DNA from: Isosphaera pallida ATCC 43644 | GTDB taxonomy: Bacteria; Planctomycetota; Planctomycetia; Isosphaerales; Isosphaeraceae | DNA: 64,000 nt | Reading direction: 5' to 3' | Assembly: GCF_000186345.1 (NCBI RefSeq) | Contig: NC_014962.1 | Coordinates: 1,860,001-1,924,000 of the forward strand | Shown here: positions 1 through 7,987 of the stretch, one piece after another | How the letters are laid out: each line of letters begins with the position of its first letter | How positions within the stretch are numbered: the first letter of the stretch is position 1 | Translations under genes and position numbers: made by a program | The notes under the pieces: model-generated | The model's input: the letters and a program-made list of their open reading frames with translations, nothing else | Databases searched by the model: none | Told to the model about the DNA's origin: nothing

Positions 1-786
1 GCGGTCGGCAACTTTAACATGGTCGAGAACCTGAAGTCCCAGATTGTTTTCGACCATGACCCGTTCGGCCGTCACGGCCTTGAAGTAGGCGTTGATGCCC
101 CAGAAGTCTTTTTGCTTCCAGTCGTTGGACGGGTGGTCGTGGCACTGGGTGCATTGGATCTGTTGCCCCAGGAACAGGCGGGTGGTGTAACTGGTGAGAT
201 TGACGGCTCCATCGCCCCGATGGGCCAACACGAAGTTGACCGCTCCATTATCCTTGTTCGAGCCTTCGCCTGCGATCAGTTCGGTGACGATCTCGTTCCA
301 AGGCCGATTGGCCGCGAACTGACGCCTCAACCATGTCTCGAGCGCTGCGGGGTCTACTTCCTGGTTGTCCATCATTGAGCGACCAATCAGTGCCACACGC
401 CACACCGTGGCGAAGTGGGCCGCGTAGTCCGGATCTTCCAGCAGGGTCTCGATCAGCTTCTCGCGTTTCGTCTTCTCCTTGGAAAGCAGGAACTCCCTGG
501 TCTCGTCGATGCTGGGAATGCGCCCCAGGAAGTCGAGGTAGGCGCGACGAACGAATTCCGAATCCGGCGCGATGGGCGAGGGCTTGACGCCTTCGGCTTC
601 CCAAGCTTGAGCCAACAGGTCGTCAATTTCGCTCGGTTGAACCGACGACAACACCTTTTTTGGTTCCTGGGCCATCGTCACCGAACCGATGGACCACGCT
701 CCCCACGCCAACGCCACTGCCCAACTCAACCAAGGCCGCGACGCTCTGAAGAACTCAAAGCAACCACTCGGGGCACCGCGCGTCAT
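1..786 (-). CDS. DUF1549/DUF1553-family secreted protein, N-terminal part only
   Basis: The reading frame is open from an ATG at 786 down to the left window edge (262 codons, no stop), so the C-terminal part lies outside. Residues 1-39 look like a signal peptide (basic start, Trp/Ala-rich core, ending near TMAQ). After it come features of the planctomycete DUF1549 domain: EFVRRAYLDFLGRIPS near residue 75 and a CTQCHDHP motif near residue 210, followed by DWKQKDFWGINAYF. In this family the CxxCH-like motif sits in large exported proteins often found with DUF1501 partners; the biochemical role is unknown. It is the last of a run of minus-strand genes from 4262. Family call is confident; function is not. 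Confidence 0.85.
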   Translation of the reverse strand, partial: MTRGAPSGCFEFFRASRPWLSWAVALAWGAWSIGSVTMAQEPKKVLSSVQPSEIDDLLAQAWEAEGVKPSPIAPDSEFVRRAYLDFLGRIPSIDETREFLLSKEKTKREKLIETLLEDPDYAAHFATVWRVALIGRSMMDNQEVDPAALETWLRRQFAANRPWNEIVTELIAGEGSNKDNGAVNFVLAHRGDGAVNLTSYTTRLFLGQQIQCTQCHDHPSNDWKQKDFWGINAYFKAVTAERVMVENNLGLQVLDHVKVADR

Positions 787-1196
787 GGTCCGGACTCCTT
801 GACCTGATGACAACCATCGAACCAACCTACCTGATTGATCTTGGAAACCAACAACCCGGCATCCAACCGCTCCTCTCCCCAAATCGAGCGCTTTCGGGAC
901 GCACTCACGTCAGGCCAGGGGCAAAGGTTGACCATACTCTCCGAGGTTCAACCCAGGTCGTCCGGGATGAACTCGACACGATCAAATTAAGCGTCCGGCA
1001 CTCGACCCGACAGAACCGAACCAACGACGTGATGAATGCATGGGAGCGGGCTGGAATGGATCGCATTCAAGCCTAGAGGCCAATTCCGGCCGGGTCAAGA
1101 GGTTGGCGACGAACCCTTGTGGTTTAGTGGTTTAAAGTCATCCAAGCGCGATTTGCGACCGTTTTCAAAACACGCTCCAGCTTCGTTGGTTGGGTT
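787..1196. other. intergenic, no gene seen
   Basis: This 410-bp stretch lies between two minus-strand genes. Short open frames exist on both strands, but none has a ribosome binding site or a recognisable protein. It probably carries the promoter of the DUF1549 gene. No clear terminator hairpin was found. Confidence 0.5.
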
Positions 1197-1769
1197 TTAT
1201 CGTGGCATGGGGGGCGGGGGGTCTTGTTGGTTCGCGTCCAAGGCGAAGCGGTCGAGGTCATTGAATGGCGGTTCTGAAGTGCCGCCGGCCTCGAGCAGCG
1301 TGGCGTCGAGGCGATCGCGTTCGGAATCCCGAGCGGTTGGGAAAACGTCGGCTTGAACGACTCGGCGCAGTTGGTCGTAAGCGTTGGTCATGCGGGTGAT
1401 GTCGCGTTGGAGTCCTTCGATGGTGGATTCGAGGCGGCGGTTGCGTTCTACCAGCAGCGCACGCTCGATTTCGTCAGCTCCATTGCGACGGGCGAGATCG
1501 GCGTTGCGGGTGCGAAGGCGTTGTTCGAGATCTCGCAACGCTGCGTTTTCAGCCAGGAGTGCTCGGTTGAGGTTGGCGCACTCGTTGAGTCGGCTGACTG
1601 GAACAAACCCGCATCCGCTTATTCCCCCGAGGACGCCGGGACACACCATGATCCCGACCAAGAGGCGTAGGGAAGCGAGCCAGTGGGACGCCTTTTCGAC
1701 AGGGCGGGAGTGGGACGCCGGGCGAAGAGAGCGAATGTGGCTACGAGAATGGTTCCAACCTGGGGGCAT
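1197..1769 (-). CDS. coiled-coil lipoprotein, unknown function
   Basis: A 190-residue protein. The start was placed at 1769 because GGGAG stands about 9 bases before this ATG; an open frame continues upstream to 1955 but without support. Residues 35-54 are hydrophobic and end in a lipobox-like ISGC, so the mature protein would be lipid-anchored at Cys54. From about residue 60 to 135 the sequence is a strong heptad-type coiled coil (LLAENAALRDLEQRLRTRN and following), ending in a Pro-rich tail. This architecture resembles short Lpp- or OmpH-like envelope spacers, but no named family was recognised. It lies downstream of the helix-turn-helix protein gene on the same strand (201-bp gap). Confidence 0.7.
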   Translation of the reverse strand: MPPGWNHSRSHIRSLRPASHSRPVEKASHWLASLRLLVGIMVCPGVLGGISGCGFVPVSRLNECANLNRALLAENAALRDLEQRLRTRNADLARRNGADEIERALLVERNRRLESTIEGLQRDITRMTNAYDQLRRVVQADVFPTARDSERDRLDATLLEAGGTSEPPFNDLDRFALDANQQDPPPPMPR

Positions 1770-1970
1770 CCGTGCGACTCCCAAGGGGTCGGAAGGAAAA
1801 GAATGAGGATCAGCAAAGAGAGTAACCGAGGGAGGTGATCCGATCGACCAGTCGCAAGCCTGATCGATCGGACCCGAGTTTCCACGGCCACGATCGTAAA
1901 GCCAGGGCAAAAGGAAGAGAGGACGGCTTGAACTTGAAGGACAAGAGGGAGCCAAGTCAAGTCGGCGGGA

Positions 1971-3605
1971 TCAACCCAGCAAGTCGGCGATCGTTTGAAT
2001 CAAGCCGGAGGCGACCGGGGTCTCGCCGTTGAATTCGCTCATATTGCGGGCCAGGTCGATGCCGAGGAACGACAGCAGCATCAGGAGGGCGGCTCCTACT
2101 CCAAGCAGACCGACCCAGACACCGCCCCACTCCGCCTGCGCGACGCCGCGAGGCTTACCCACGGCGGGACCGGCTTCGGCGGAGGCGGCCATCAGTGCCC
2201 CGGCGGCCGCTCCGGCTCCGGCCATCGTCCCCACCTGGGCAAGTTCGGGGCCAGTGCCCAACACCACATCGGCCTCGTCGCCGGAGGGTTCCTCGTTGAT
2301 CAGGTCCACCTCGACGCTTTCGTCTTCGCTTAGACCCTTGCGCAACGAGGTGGCCGCGGAGGCATCCACTGCCGGTTCGTCGTCCAACGAAATCACCGAA
2401 CGGCTATCGTCCGACATCCCTAGGTCGGAATCCGAATCCATCGACACATTCGCGGTTCGATCGTCGTCCGGTCCCAAACCGATCTCCACGTCGAACCCGG
2501 TGTCATCGAACAGGTTGTCGCCACCTGGCTTTGGTGCCTCACCTGCCGAAACCGATCCGGCCATCGCCGGAATCTGCGCGGAGGAATCCGAGAACGGTTT
2601 GGCTTGGAACTCGTCGAACCCGTCGGAATCAGCCAGCAGATTGATCCCCGAACCGGACGGCCTACCCAAATTGATCCCTGAGGAAGCCATGCCCCCGGCG
2701 GTCACATCCAGGTCGGAGGTGTTCTTGAGAGGGGTCGGCTCGAGCTCGTCAAGGTGGTCCATGGCCGACACTTCAAAATCGCTGCCTTGGTCGGGAGCCG
2801 ACACAGCGCTGGCGGGTCCGAAATCCACATCACTGGAGGAATCGGCTGGGGGGAATTTCGCCAGGGTTTGCGAGTCGGTCGGTTCAACAGGGAAGCTTGC
2901 GCCGGTGTCCGAGGCCAAGGGGTCGAGCAGTTCCGCCTCGGAGTCGGTGGGAGATTGACCCGAGCCGATCGGGGCGAATCCGGGATCGTCGTCGGCGATC
3001 GGTAGATCGAAATCCGAGGTCAGTGGAGACGAGGGTTCCTCCTGAGCGACAGGCGGCGATTCCATCACCGGTTCAGCCGGTTTGACGGCCTCAGAAGCGG
3101 CAGGTGAAATCCGCACGTCCGAGTCGCTTACGAGGTTGGACCCGTTTGGAACCATCCGCACGTCCGAGTCGGCCGAGCCGGTCTCGACTCCTTCGAGTTC
3201 GGTGTTGATGACTTTAGAACTCGACGAGGTCGTGAGGTTGTCGGACTCATCGAATAACAACACGTCGTCCAGGTCGTCGAGGTTATCCAGCGCGGAAGAA
3301 CCTTCGCCTGCTGGCGTCGCCGCGCTGGCGATGGGCGAACCCAGGGGTTCGTTGAAACCGAGATTCAAATCGAGATCGATCCCGGAATCGTCGGTCTCAG
3401 CACCGCTCAGATTGGGCAGGTTCAGTTCCGGGCTGGATCCCTGACCCATCTGGCGGGCGTACTCCTCAATGTCTGCGGAGCGGAACTGCCAGGAATTGTC
3501 ACCCATGTAGCCGACGATTTCGCGGTTTTGGACCTTGTCCCGAAGTTCCTCGGGGGTGATGCCCAACACGCGGGCGGCTTCCTCAAGGCTAATGAATTGA
3601 GCCAT
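1971..3605 (-). CDS. membrane-anchored helix-turn-helix domain protein
   Basis: A 544-residue protein. Residues 1-55 form a MerR/excisionase-type winged helix (ISLEEAARVLGITPEELRDK, then SWQFRSADIEEYAR). About 400 residues of very acidic, Ser/Asp-rich low-complexity sequence follow, with repeated short motifs such as SDSDVRI and SGINL. Near residues 500-520 is a single transmembrane segment (VWVGLLGVGAALLMLLSFLG). N-terminal DNA-binding-like domain, long disordered linker and C-terminal membrane anchor form a layout seen repeatedly in planctomycetes. The HTH may bind protein or peptide rather than DNA. An ATG at 3605 opens directly on the HTH, which supports this start. The linker composition differs strongly from its neighbours. 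Confidence 0.8.
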   Translation of the reverse strand: MAQFISLEEAARVLGITPEELRDKVQNREIVGYMGDNSWQFRSADIEEYARQMGQGSSPELNLPNLSGAETDDSGIDLDLNLGFNEPLGSPIASAATPAGEGSSALDNLDDLDDVLLFDESDNLTTSSSSKVINTELEGVETGSADSDVRMVPNGSNLVSDSDVRISPAASEAVKPAEPVMESPPVAQEEPSSPLTSDFDLPIADDDPGFAPIGSGQSPTDSEAELLDPLASDTGASFPVEPTDSQTLAKFPPADSSSDVDFGPASAVSAPDQGSDFEVSAMDHLDELEPTPLKNTSDLDVTAGGMASSGINLGRPSGSGINLLADSDGFDEFQAKPFSDSSAQIPAMAGSVSAGEAPKPGGDNLFDDTGFDVEIGLGPDDDRTANVSMDSDSDLGMSDDSRSVISLDDEPAVDASAATSLRKGLSEDESVEVDLINEEPSGDEADVVLGTGPELAQVGTMAGAGAAAGALMAASAEAGPAVGKPRGVAQAEWGGVWVGLLGVGAALLMLLSFLGIDLARNMSEFNGETPVASGLIQTIADLLG

Positions 3606-3791
3606 CCACCCATCTCCCTCGCGCCGACGCTGCGGACGCGAACGCCTTAGACAGTGCGTGGGATGGGTCCGACGACCGGAATGGATTCACCAATCCATGT
3701 TCGACGCGGGATCCCGCGGCCGCGATCTATTGCGGGTGAAGCCCCGCCGTCCCACGCGAACCCTTCGGCAAACCGCGACCCATCCACCAAC

Positions 3792-4262
3792 TCAGGGGGT
3801 TCTGACGCCACGACCGGAAGTGACCATGGACTCGATCGCACCAACGGCCGGGTCCATGTTGTTGTATTCGGAGAGCTTCAAATCCCAGCGGTAGTTCCGA
3901 ACCGATTCCAGTTTCAGAGTGCCGGGAGTCAACCCGGTTCCTTCCGAGCCGATTCGATATACCGCCAAGGTCTGCGCTCGCGTGTCGATGAGGAACAACC
4001 GCGATCCATTGGGGCCGAGGGGATTGGTGAACGCAAACACGCCGGAGTCGCCGCCACCGTTGGATTCTCCGCGGAACGCCGAGGAAACCCCTGGTCCCTG
4101 AGCCCAAGCTTCGGGAGGACGGGGTGAACCGGACGCGATGAGCCACCCCAACGCCACGCCGTTGAACAGCGTCAGGAGCAACGACCAGCTTGGGATTCGT
4201 TTGACGGAACTCGAAACACCCGACGGAGTCACCGACCGATCCGGTTGCGAACCCATCACCAT
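3792..4262 (-). CDS. planctomycete membrane-anchored hypothetical protein
   Basis: A 156-residue protein. The ATG at 4262 is chosen because AAGGAGG stands 5 bases before it; the longer open frame starting at 4322 has no such site. One hydrophobic segment (about residues 25-45, SWSLLLTLFNGVALGWLIAS) serves as anchor or uncleaved signal. The C-terminal 80 residues hold a compact domain with FLIDTRAQTLAVYRI, LKLESVRNYRWDLKLSEYNN and a final AIESMV stretch. I associate this pattern with conserved planctomycete proteins of unknown function, from memory. It is 186 bp upstream of the helix-turn-helix membrane protein gene on the same strand and could be co-transcribed with it. Confidence 0.75.
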   Translation of the reverse strand: MVMGSQPDRSVTPSGVSSSVKRIPSWSLLLTLFNGVALGWLIASGSPRPPEAWAQGPGVSSAFRGESNGGGDSGVFAFTNPLGPNGSRLFLIDTRAQTLAVYRIGSEGTGLTPGTLKLESVRNYRWDLKLSEYNNMDPAVGAIESMVTSGRGVRTP

Positions 4263-4746
4263 GACCGCCTCCTTGCCAACCGATGCCAATCCTGGATCAC
4301 GCCACGGCCCTGGATCTTGCAACGAGATTGCGTTGAGGATCGAGGCGTGATCGGTCTTTCCCTAGGTTACCACACGATGCACGTGATTTCGCGTACTCAC
4401 GCGATTCCCAACCCTCATGCCTCGCCGGGTCGTCCGAGGAGTCGTGTCGCATGAGTCGCCACGATGGTGACGATGAGCGCGAATTCACTGTGGCCATCGT
4501 TTATCATAGCGGACTGCTCCATCCCGACAATGGGGATCGTGTTGGTCCTGATCCTCACGCGGGATGCGGGAGATGTTTCGTGGTTTCTTATGAAATATCA
4601 CGCCCCCAAACGAAACGACCGCCTTTCCACACCCTCCAGGCAGGAAAGACGGTCTTGGGGACCTTGGTCCCACGCGACTCGACATTGCATCGAAGTTCGG
4701 AATCAGGTTCCTCGCCCAACGTCCAAACCGTGAATCGGAGTTCCGC
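4263..4746. other. intergenic with terminator
   Basis: This 484-bp stretch separates two minus-strand genes. Its right part holds the terminator of the YHS/TRASH-like gene (4617-4654); the left part should hold the promoter of the gene starting at 4262. No convincing coding sequence was seen. Confidence 0.5.
4617..4654 (-). terminator. hairpin terminator after the YHS/TRASH-like gene
   Basis: Read on the minus strand, GACCGTCTTTCC and GGAAAGGCGGTC form a 12-bp stem with one G-T or mismatch position and a 14-base loop. It is followed by GTTTCGTTTGGG, which is T-rich but not a clean U-run. It lies 92 bp beyond the stop of the gene at 4747. Confidence 0.65.
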
Positions 4747-5187
4747 TCACCTGGCTAGCTTGAACGCCTTGGCAAACGCGGCTGGAGCGAAGACAATTTT
4801 GAGCTTCTCATCCTTTTCAGCCTGGTCCACCTTGCCCTTGCAGTTGAAGCAGCAGAAGCAGACCTCCACACCGTCCACTTCAGTCTTGGTCTCTTCGTTG
4901 AGGGCCTGACCAGAGATTGGGCAGCCCTTTTGGACGTATTGCTTGGTGGCGACCAATTGGGCGTTGGCCTTCGTCTCGAACGGCTTGCTGTCCTTCTCGA
5001 ACTTGCCCTTGCAGTTGTTGCAGCAGAAGTAGACCTTGGCGTCCTTGTAATCGACCGAAGCCTCTTCGGAGACCGGCTGACCGGAGACCGGGCACTTCGC
5101 CTTCTCCAGATCGACGTCGGCGGCGGAGACCGGCGACACGAAGGCAGCGAAAGCGAACAGAGCGACAACGACGGCAAAACGATTCAT
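4747..5187 (-). CDS. secreted tandem YHS/TRASH-like Cys-rich protein
   Basis: A 146-residue protein with a signal peptide (MNRFAVVVALFAFAAF, cleavage near VSAAD). The mature part has two copies of one module: KCPVSGQPVSEEASVDYKDA then VYFCCNNCKGKF, and GCPISGQALNEETKTEVDGV then VCFCCFNCKGKV. The C-P-[VI]-S-G plus F-C-C-x-N-C pattern is that of YHS/TRASH-type metal-binding modules, so binding of a soft metal such as copper, or of zinc, outside the cytoplasm is a reasonable inference. The start at 5187 is preceded by GGAAGGAAGGAAGAGG. It is transcribed divergently from the bacterioferritin-like gene. Confidence 0.85.
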   Translation of the reverse strand: MNRFAVVVALFAFAAFVSPVSAADVDLEKAKCPVSGQPVSEEASVDYKDAKVYFCCNNCKGKFEKDSKPFETKANAQLVATKQYVQKGCPISGQALNEETKTEVDGVEVCFCCFNCKGKVDQAEKDEKLKIVFAPAAFAKAFKLAR

Positions 5188-5861
5188 AGACCTCTTCCTT
5201 CCTTCCAAGTCGAACGACAGACGCCGGAAAACCAGGCTCCTCTCGATTCAGAAATCGGGAACCTGCGATGACGCCTTCTTGAAACAAGCAAATCACTGTA
5301 TGGTTCAATCCCACAAAACCGCGTCTAGGAACCGCATATCAATCCATGCTGGACGGGGGTGTGAGATTCAACCTCAATTTGACATCGACTATCATGGAAC
5401 CTTTGCGGCCCGCGTCAAGATGGCGCGCGGCGCCCGGGGAGTGAATTTTGCGACGGGTTTGGAAGAGGACAGGGGTTGAAGCACGCCCCAATCCTTCAAC
5501 GAGATCGACGTTCAACGAGATCGACGTTCCCGTGACGCGTTGCAACACCCCGCTGTCCATCCATCCGTGATGTCAAAACCCGATCACGTCGGAAACACGA
5601 TCGTGTGAGGAATCGGTTGCTTCGCCGTTCTGTTTGGTCCACAACAGGTTGGGTTCACTGAGGGTGTTTGACTCGCGCGACGTCGCCAAGGTCACCGGTC
5701 GCGTCGGGCTGATTTCAAGACCACGGGAACACGTTGGCACGTTGGATGGACGGCCTTACTACAATATCCGCTAGCCCTATGTGGTCCCGCGAAACCTGGT
5801 CTCTGGTCCCGGCTGGTTCAGTGGACCCCATCAACAACCTCCGTCTCTTGGGAGCCTTTCC
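5188..5861. other. divergent intergenic region
   Basis: This 674-bp stretch lies between the YHS/TRASH-like gene (minus) and the bacterioferritin-like gene (plus) and should carry both promoters. It contains a 16-bp direct repeat at 5495-5526. A TACAAT at 5760-5765 could be a -10 element for the plus gene, but no well-spaced -35 was found. No coding sequence is supported. Confidence 0.5.
5495..5526. repeat. 16-bp tandem direct repeat, two copies
   Basis: The unit TTCAACGAGATCGACG occurs twice back to back and is followed by another TTC. It lies between two divergent metal-related genes, so it could be a regulator-binding site or a slippage product. Confidence 0.7.
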
Positions 5862-6326
5862 ATGAACAACAACGCGATGATTCAGAAGCTCAACGAAATT
5901 CTGAAGTGGGAATACGCTGGGCTGATTCAGTACACGCAATTCAGCTTCCTCGTCTCCGGTCTGCACCGCGAAGTCTACGAGAAGTTCTTCCGCAAGAATG
6001 GCGAGGAGGCTCTCAGCCACGCCCAGCAGGTTGGTGATCGAATCGTGACCCTGGGCGGGATTCCCACTGTCGAGCGTGGCGAAGTCAATGTCTCCAACGA
6101 CCTGGTCGAAATGCTCAAGCTCTCGCACGAACTGGAATCACGTCATGCTCGCCTTTATGCCGAAGCTCTGGCGATGTGCGGCGAATCTAACCTGGCTCTG
6201 CGGCTGATGCTTGAAGAGATTGGCCGGGATGAGCAGGAGGGGGCCGATCACATCGAGAAGCTGCTCAAGGGGTTGGACGCGGCCGACACCACCGCCGCTC
6301 AACCAAGCGCGGTTCGCTCTGCCTAA
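5862..6326 (+). CDS. bacterioferritin-like ferritin-superfamily protein
   Basis: A 154-residue protein, close to the usual bacterioferritin length, beginning at ATG 5862 with GGGAG about 8 bases upstream. Helix A has LNEILKWEYAGLIQYTQF, matching the LNxxLxxEYxxxxQY start of bacterioferritins. Helix C/D features include MLKLSHELESRHARLYAEAL and LMLEEIGRDEQEGADHIEKL. Oddly, the ExxH ligand pairs of helices B and D read EALSH and EGADH, so the expected Glu three residues before each His is Ala or Gly. The usual haem Met is also absent (Leu). Iron storage or an oxidative-stress role is family knowledge; ferroxidase activity is uncertain. A terminator follows at 6420. Confidence 0.85.
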   Translation: MNNNAMIQKLNEILKWEYAGLIQYTQFSFLVSGLHREVYEKFFRKNGEEALSHAQQVGDRIVTLGGIPTVERGEVNVSNDLVEMLKLSHELESRHARLYAEALAMCGESNLALRLMLEEIGRDEQEGADHIEKLLKGLDAADTTAAQPSAVRSA

Positions 6327-6419
6327 GTGTTCAGGAACCGCTGCGACCGTATTTAGGTGATTCCATCCGTTTTTGACCCCGGAGGCACCGTCCCTCCGCT
6401 TTCAACAGCGCATCTTGCA

Positions 6420-6475
6420 AGGCTTTGGAGTGCGTCCTCCTGATGATGAGGAACGCATCCCAAAGCCTTTCTTTA
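6420..6475 (+). terminator. rho-independent terminator after the bacterioferritin-like gene
   Basis: AGGCTTTGG-A-GTGCGT pairs with ACGCAT-C-CCAAAGCCT, with further pairing inside. The stem is followed by TTCTTTATGG. It lies about 94 bp after the stop at 6326 on the plus strand. Confidence 0.85.
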
Positions 6476-6562
6476 TGGTTTAGAAGACTTCGCTTTGCTT
6501 CTGGTGTGAGCGGTTTGCAACCGTCGTAGACCGTCAATGGTCAAGCATCCAGCCGAGTTGGA

Positions 6563-6850
6563 TCAGAAGTTCACGGCCGCTCGGCCAACTCCACCCGATC
6601 CCGAACGTCCACGCGGCTTGAACGGTTTGCGGTTGGCTTGGGCGAACGAGAGCGTCACCGGCTCGTCCCGAGCCACCTCCTCCTCCGACCGCCGCATCTC
6701 CTCGCGCCAGCTCGGTGTGGCCTTCGGTCCTCCCAGCAACTCCGCGAGCGCCTCGATTTGCGCCGTTTCCAACCGTATCGCTTTTTGATCAAACCAACCA
6801 ATCCCTGCCGCGTGGTACTGCTCCCGCAGCTCCACCACCAAGCGCCCGGT
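6563..6850 (-). pseudogene. 3' fragment of the PC4-like gene, repeat copy 1
   Basis: It encodes the same C-terminal sequence as the intact gene at 7203-7583 (LVVELREQYHAAGIGW onward to GRAAVNF and stop) but lacks the first roughly 35 codons and the ribosome binding site. A TTG at 6841 could in principle start a 92-residue product. Confidence 0.75.
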
Positions 6851-6882
6851 CCGTCAATGGTCAAGCATCCAGCCGAGTTGGA

Positions 6883-7170
6883 TCAGAAGTTCACGGCCGC
6901 TCGGCCAACTCCACCCGATCCCGAACGTCCACGCGGCTTGAACGGTTTGCGGTTGGCTTGGGCGAACGAGAGCGTCACCGGCTCGTCCCGAGCCACCTCC
7001 TCCTCCGACCGCCGCATCTCCTCGCGCCAGCTCGGTGTGGCCTTCGGTCCTCCCAGCAACTCCGCGAGCGCCTCGATTTGCGCCGTTTCCAACCGTATCG
7101 CTTTTTGATCAAACCAACCAATCCCTGCCGCGTGGTACTGCTCCCGCAGCTCCACCACCAAGCGCCCGGT
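6883..7170 (-). pseudogene. 3' fragment of the PC4-like gene, repeat copy 2
   Basis: Identical to the fragment at 6563-6850. It lacks the native start and lies just after the stop of the intact copy, so it is probably untranslated, though transcription may run through it. Confidence 0.75.
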
Positions 7171-7202
7171 CCGTCAATGGTCAAGCATCCAGCCGAGTTG
7201 GA

Positions 7203-7583
7203 TCAGAAGTTCACGGCCGCTCGGCCAACTCCACCCGATCCCGAACGTCCACGCGGCTTGAACGGTTTGCGGTTGGCTTGGGCGAACGAGAGCGTCACCG
7301 GCTCGTCCCGAGCCACCTCCTCCTCCGACCGCCGCATCTCCTCGCGCCAGCTCGGTGTGGCCTTCGGTCCTCCCAGCAACTCCGCGAGCGCCTCGATTTG
7401 CGCCGTTTCCAACCGTATCGCTTTTTGATCAAACCAACCAATCCCTGCCGCGTGGTACTGCTCCCGCAGCTCCACCACCAAGCGCCCGGTCCGTTGACGA
7501 GCTAGCACCACCACGGTTCGGCGATCCGACTCCGAACCCGCCAACGTCGCAAGCACAGTTTCGGCAAGGTGCGATCGGTCCAT
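7203..7583 (-). CDS. PC4-like small protein (intact copy)
   Basis: A 126-residue protein. The ATG at 7583 has GAGGG about 10 bases upstream. The central part, RLVVELREQYHAAGIGWFDQ followed by KAIRLETAQIEALAELLG, resembles the bacterial PC4/p15-like single-strand-nucleic-acid-binding fold (VDIREYY...KGISLT...W). I infer this from pattern only. The C-terminus is basic (KPFKPRGRSGSGG), consistent with nucleic acid binding. Its last 96 codons lie in the third copy of the 320-bp triplication, so only this copy keeps a proper N-terminus and ribosome binding site. It is divergent from the secreted-protein gene at 7988. Confidence 0.6.
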   Translation of the reverse strand: MDRSHLAETVLATLAGSESDRRTVVVLARQRTGRLVVELREQYHAAGIGWFDQKAIRLETAQIEALAELLGGPKATPSWREEMRRSEEEVARDEPVTLSFAQANRKPFKPRGRSGSGGVGRAAVNF

Positions 7584-7987
7584 GAGTGACGACCCTCGGC
7601 GGAATGCAATTGAGACTCGGTGTCAACAGTCCTCTAAACTCTACCGCTCTGGTCGAACGGCGTCAATGCCTGTCTGGAGGCGTGGGTCGGTTTTTCGAGT
7701 GGCTCACTGAAGGGATGAAACCGGAGCGGACACTGGGGAGTATCCTGGCTGACGAGGACGGAATGCGGCGACACGGTAGGAGTTCGGGCGTTCGAGCTCA
7801 CCGCGTCGTGCCGAGTGTTTCATCTTCCGAATCTGTCCCGAGGGATGGAACGGAATCGCCAAGTTGAAATGGGGAGAAGAGACAGCGTCCAGCGTCACTC
7901 TCCGCCGTCCGATTTGGATCGTTTCGATTGTTGATCGTTCGATCCTTCTTCACATTCCCGATTCCTAAGGCATCAGGAGCTTGTTCG
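7584..7987. other. divergent intergenic region
   Basis: This 404-bp stretch between the PC4-like gene (minus) and the secreted-protein gene (plus) shows no convincing gene and should carry both promoters. Confidence 0.5.

Larger units (their letters stand above)
6531..7494. repeat. exact 320-bp tandem triplication
   Basis: Three back-to-back copies (6531-6850, 6851-7170, 7171-7490) appear identical base for base. Each begins with CCGTCAATGG, and a final CCGT (7491-7494) follows the last copy. That CCGT microhomology marks the duplication junction. Each unit holds, on the minus strand, the last 96 or so codons and stop of the PC4-like gene plus 32 bases downstream. The unit is not a multiple of three (320 = 3 x 106 + 2), so copies are not fused in frame. 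Perfect identity suggests a very recent event or an assembly or strain-level variant. Confidence 0.95.

Noticed and set aside
807-1076. 89-codon plus-strand frame in the gap after the DUF1549 gene
   Set aside because: No ribosome binding site, no domain, amino acid composition unlike the neighbours.
6331-6537. 68-codon minus-strand frame after the bacterioferritin-like gene
   Set aside because: It runs through the terminator hairpin at 6420-6475 and has no recognisable family or good ribosome binding site.
6531-7494. Triplication considered as an insertion sequence or integron array
   Set aside because: No transposase, no terminal inverted repeats and no target-site pattern beyond a 4-base CCGT; the unit is host gene sequence.
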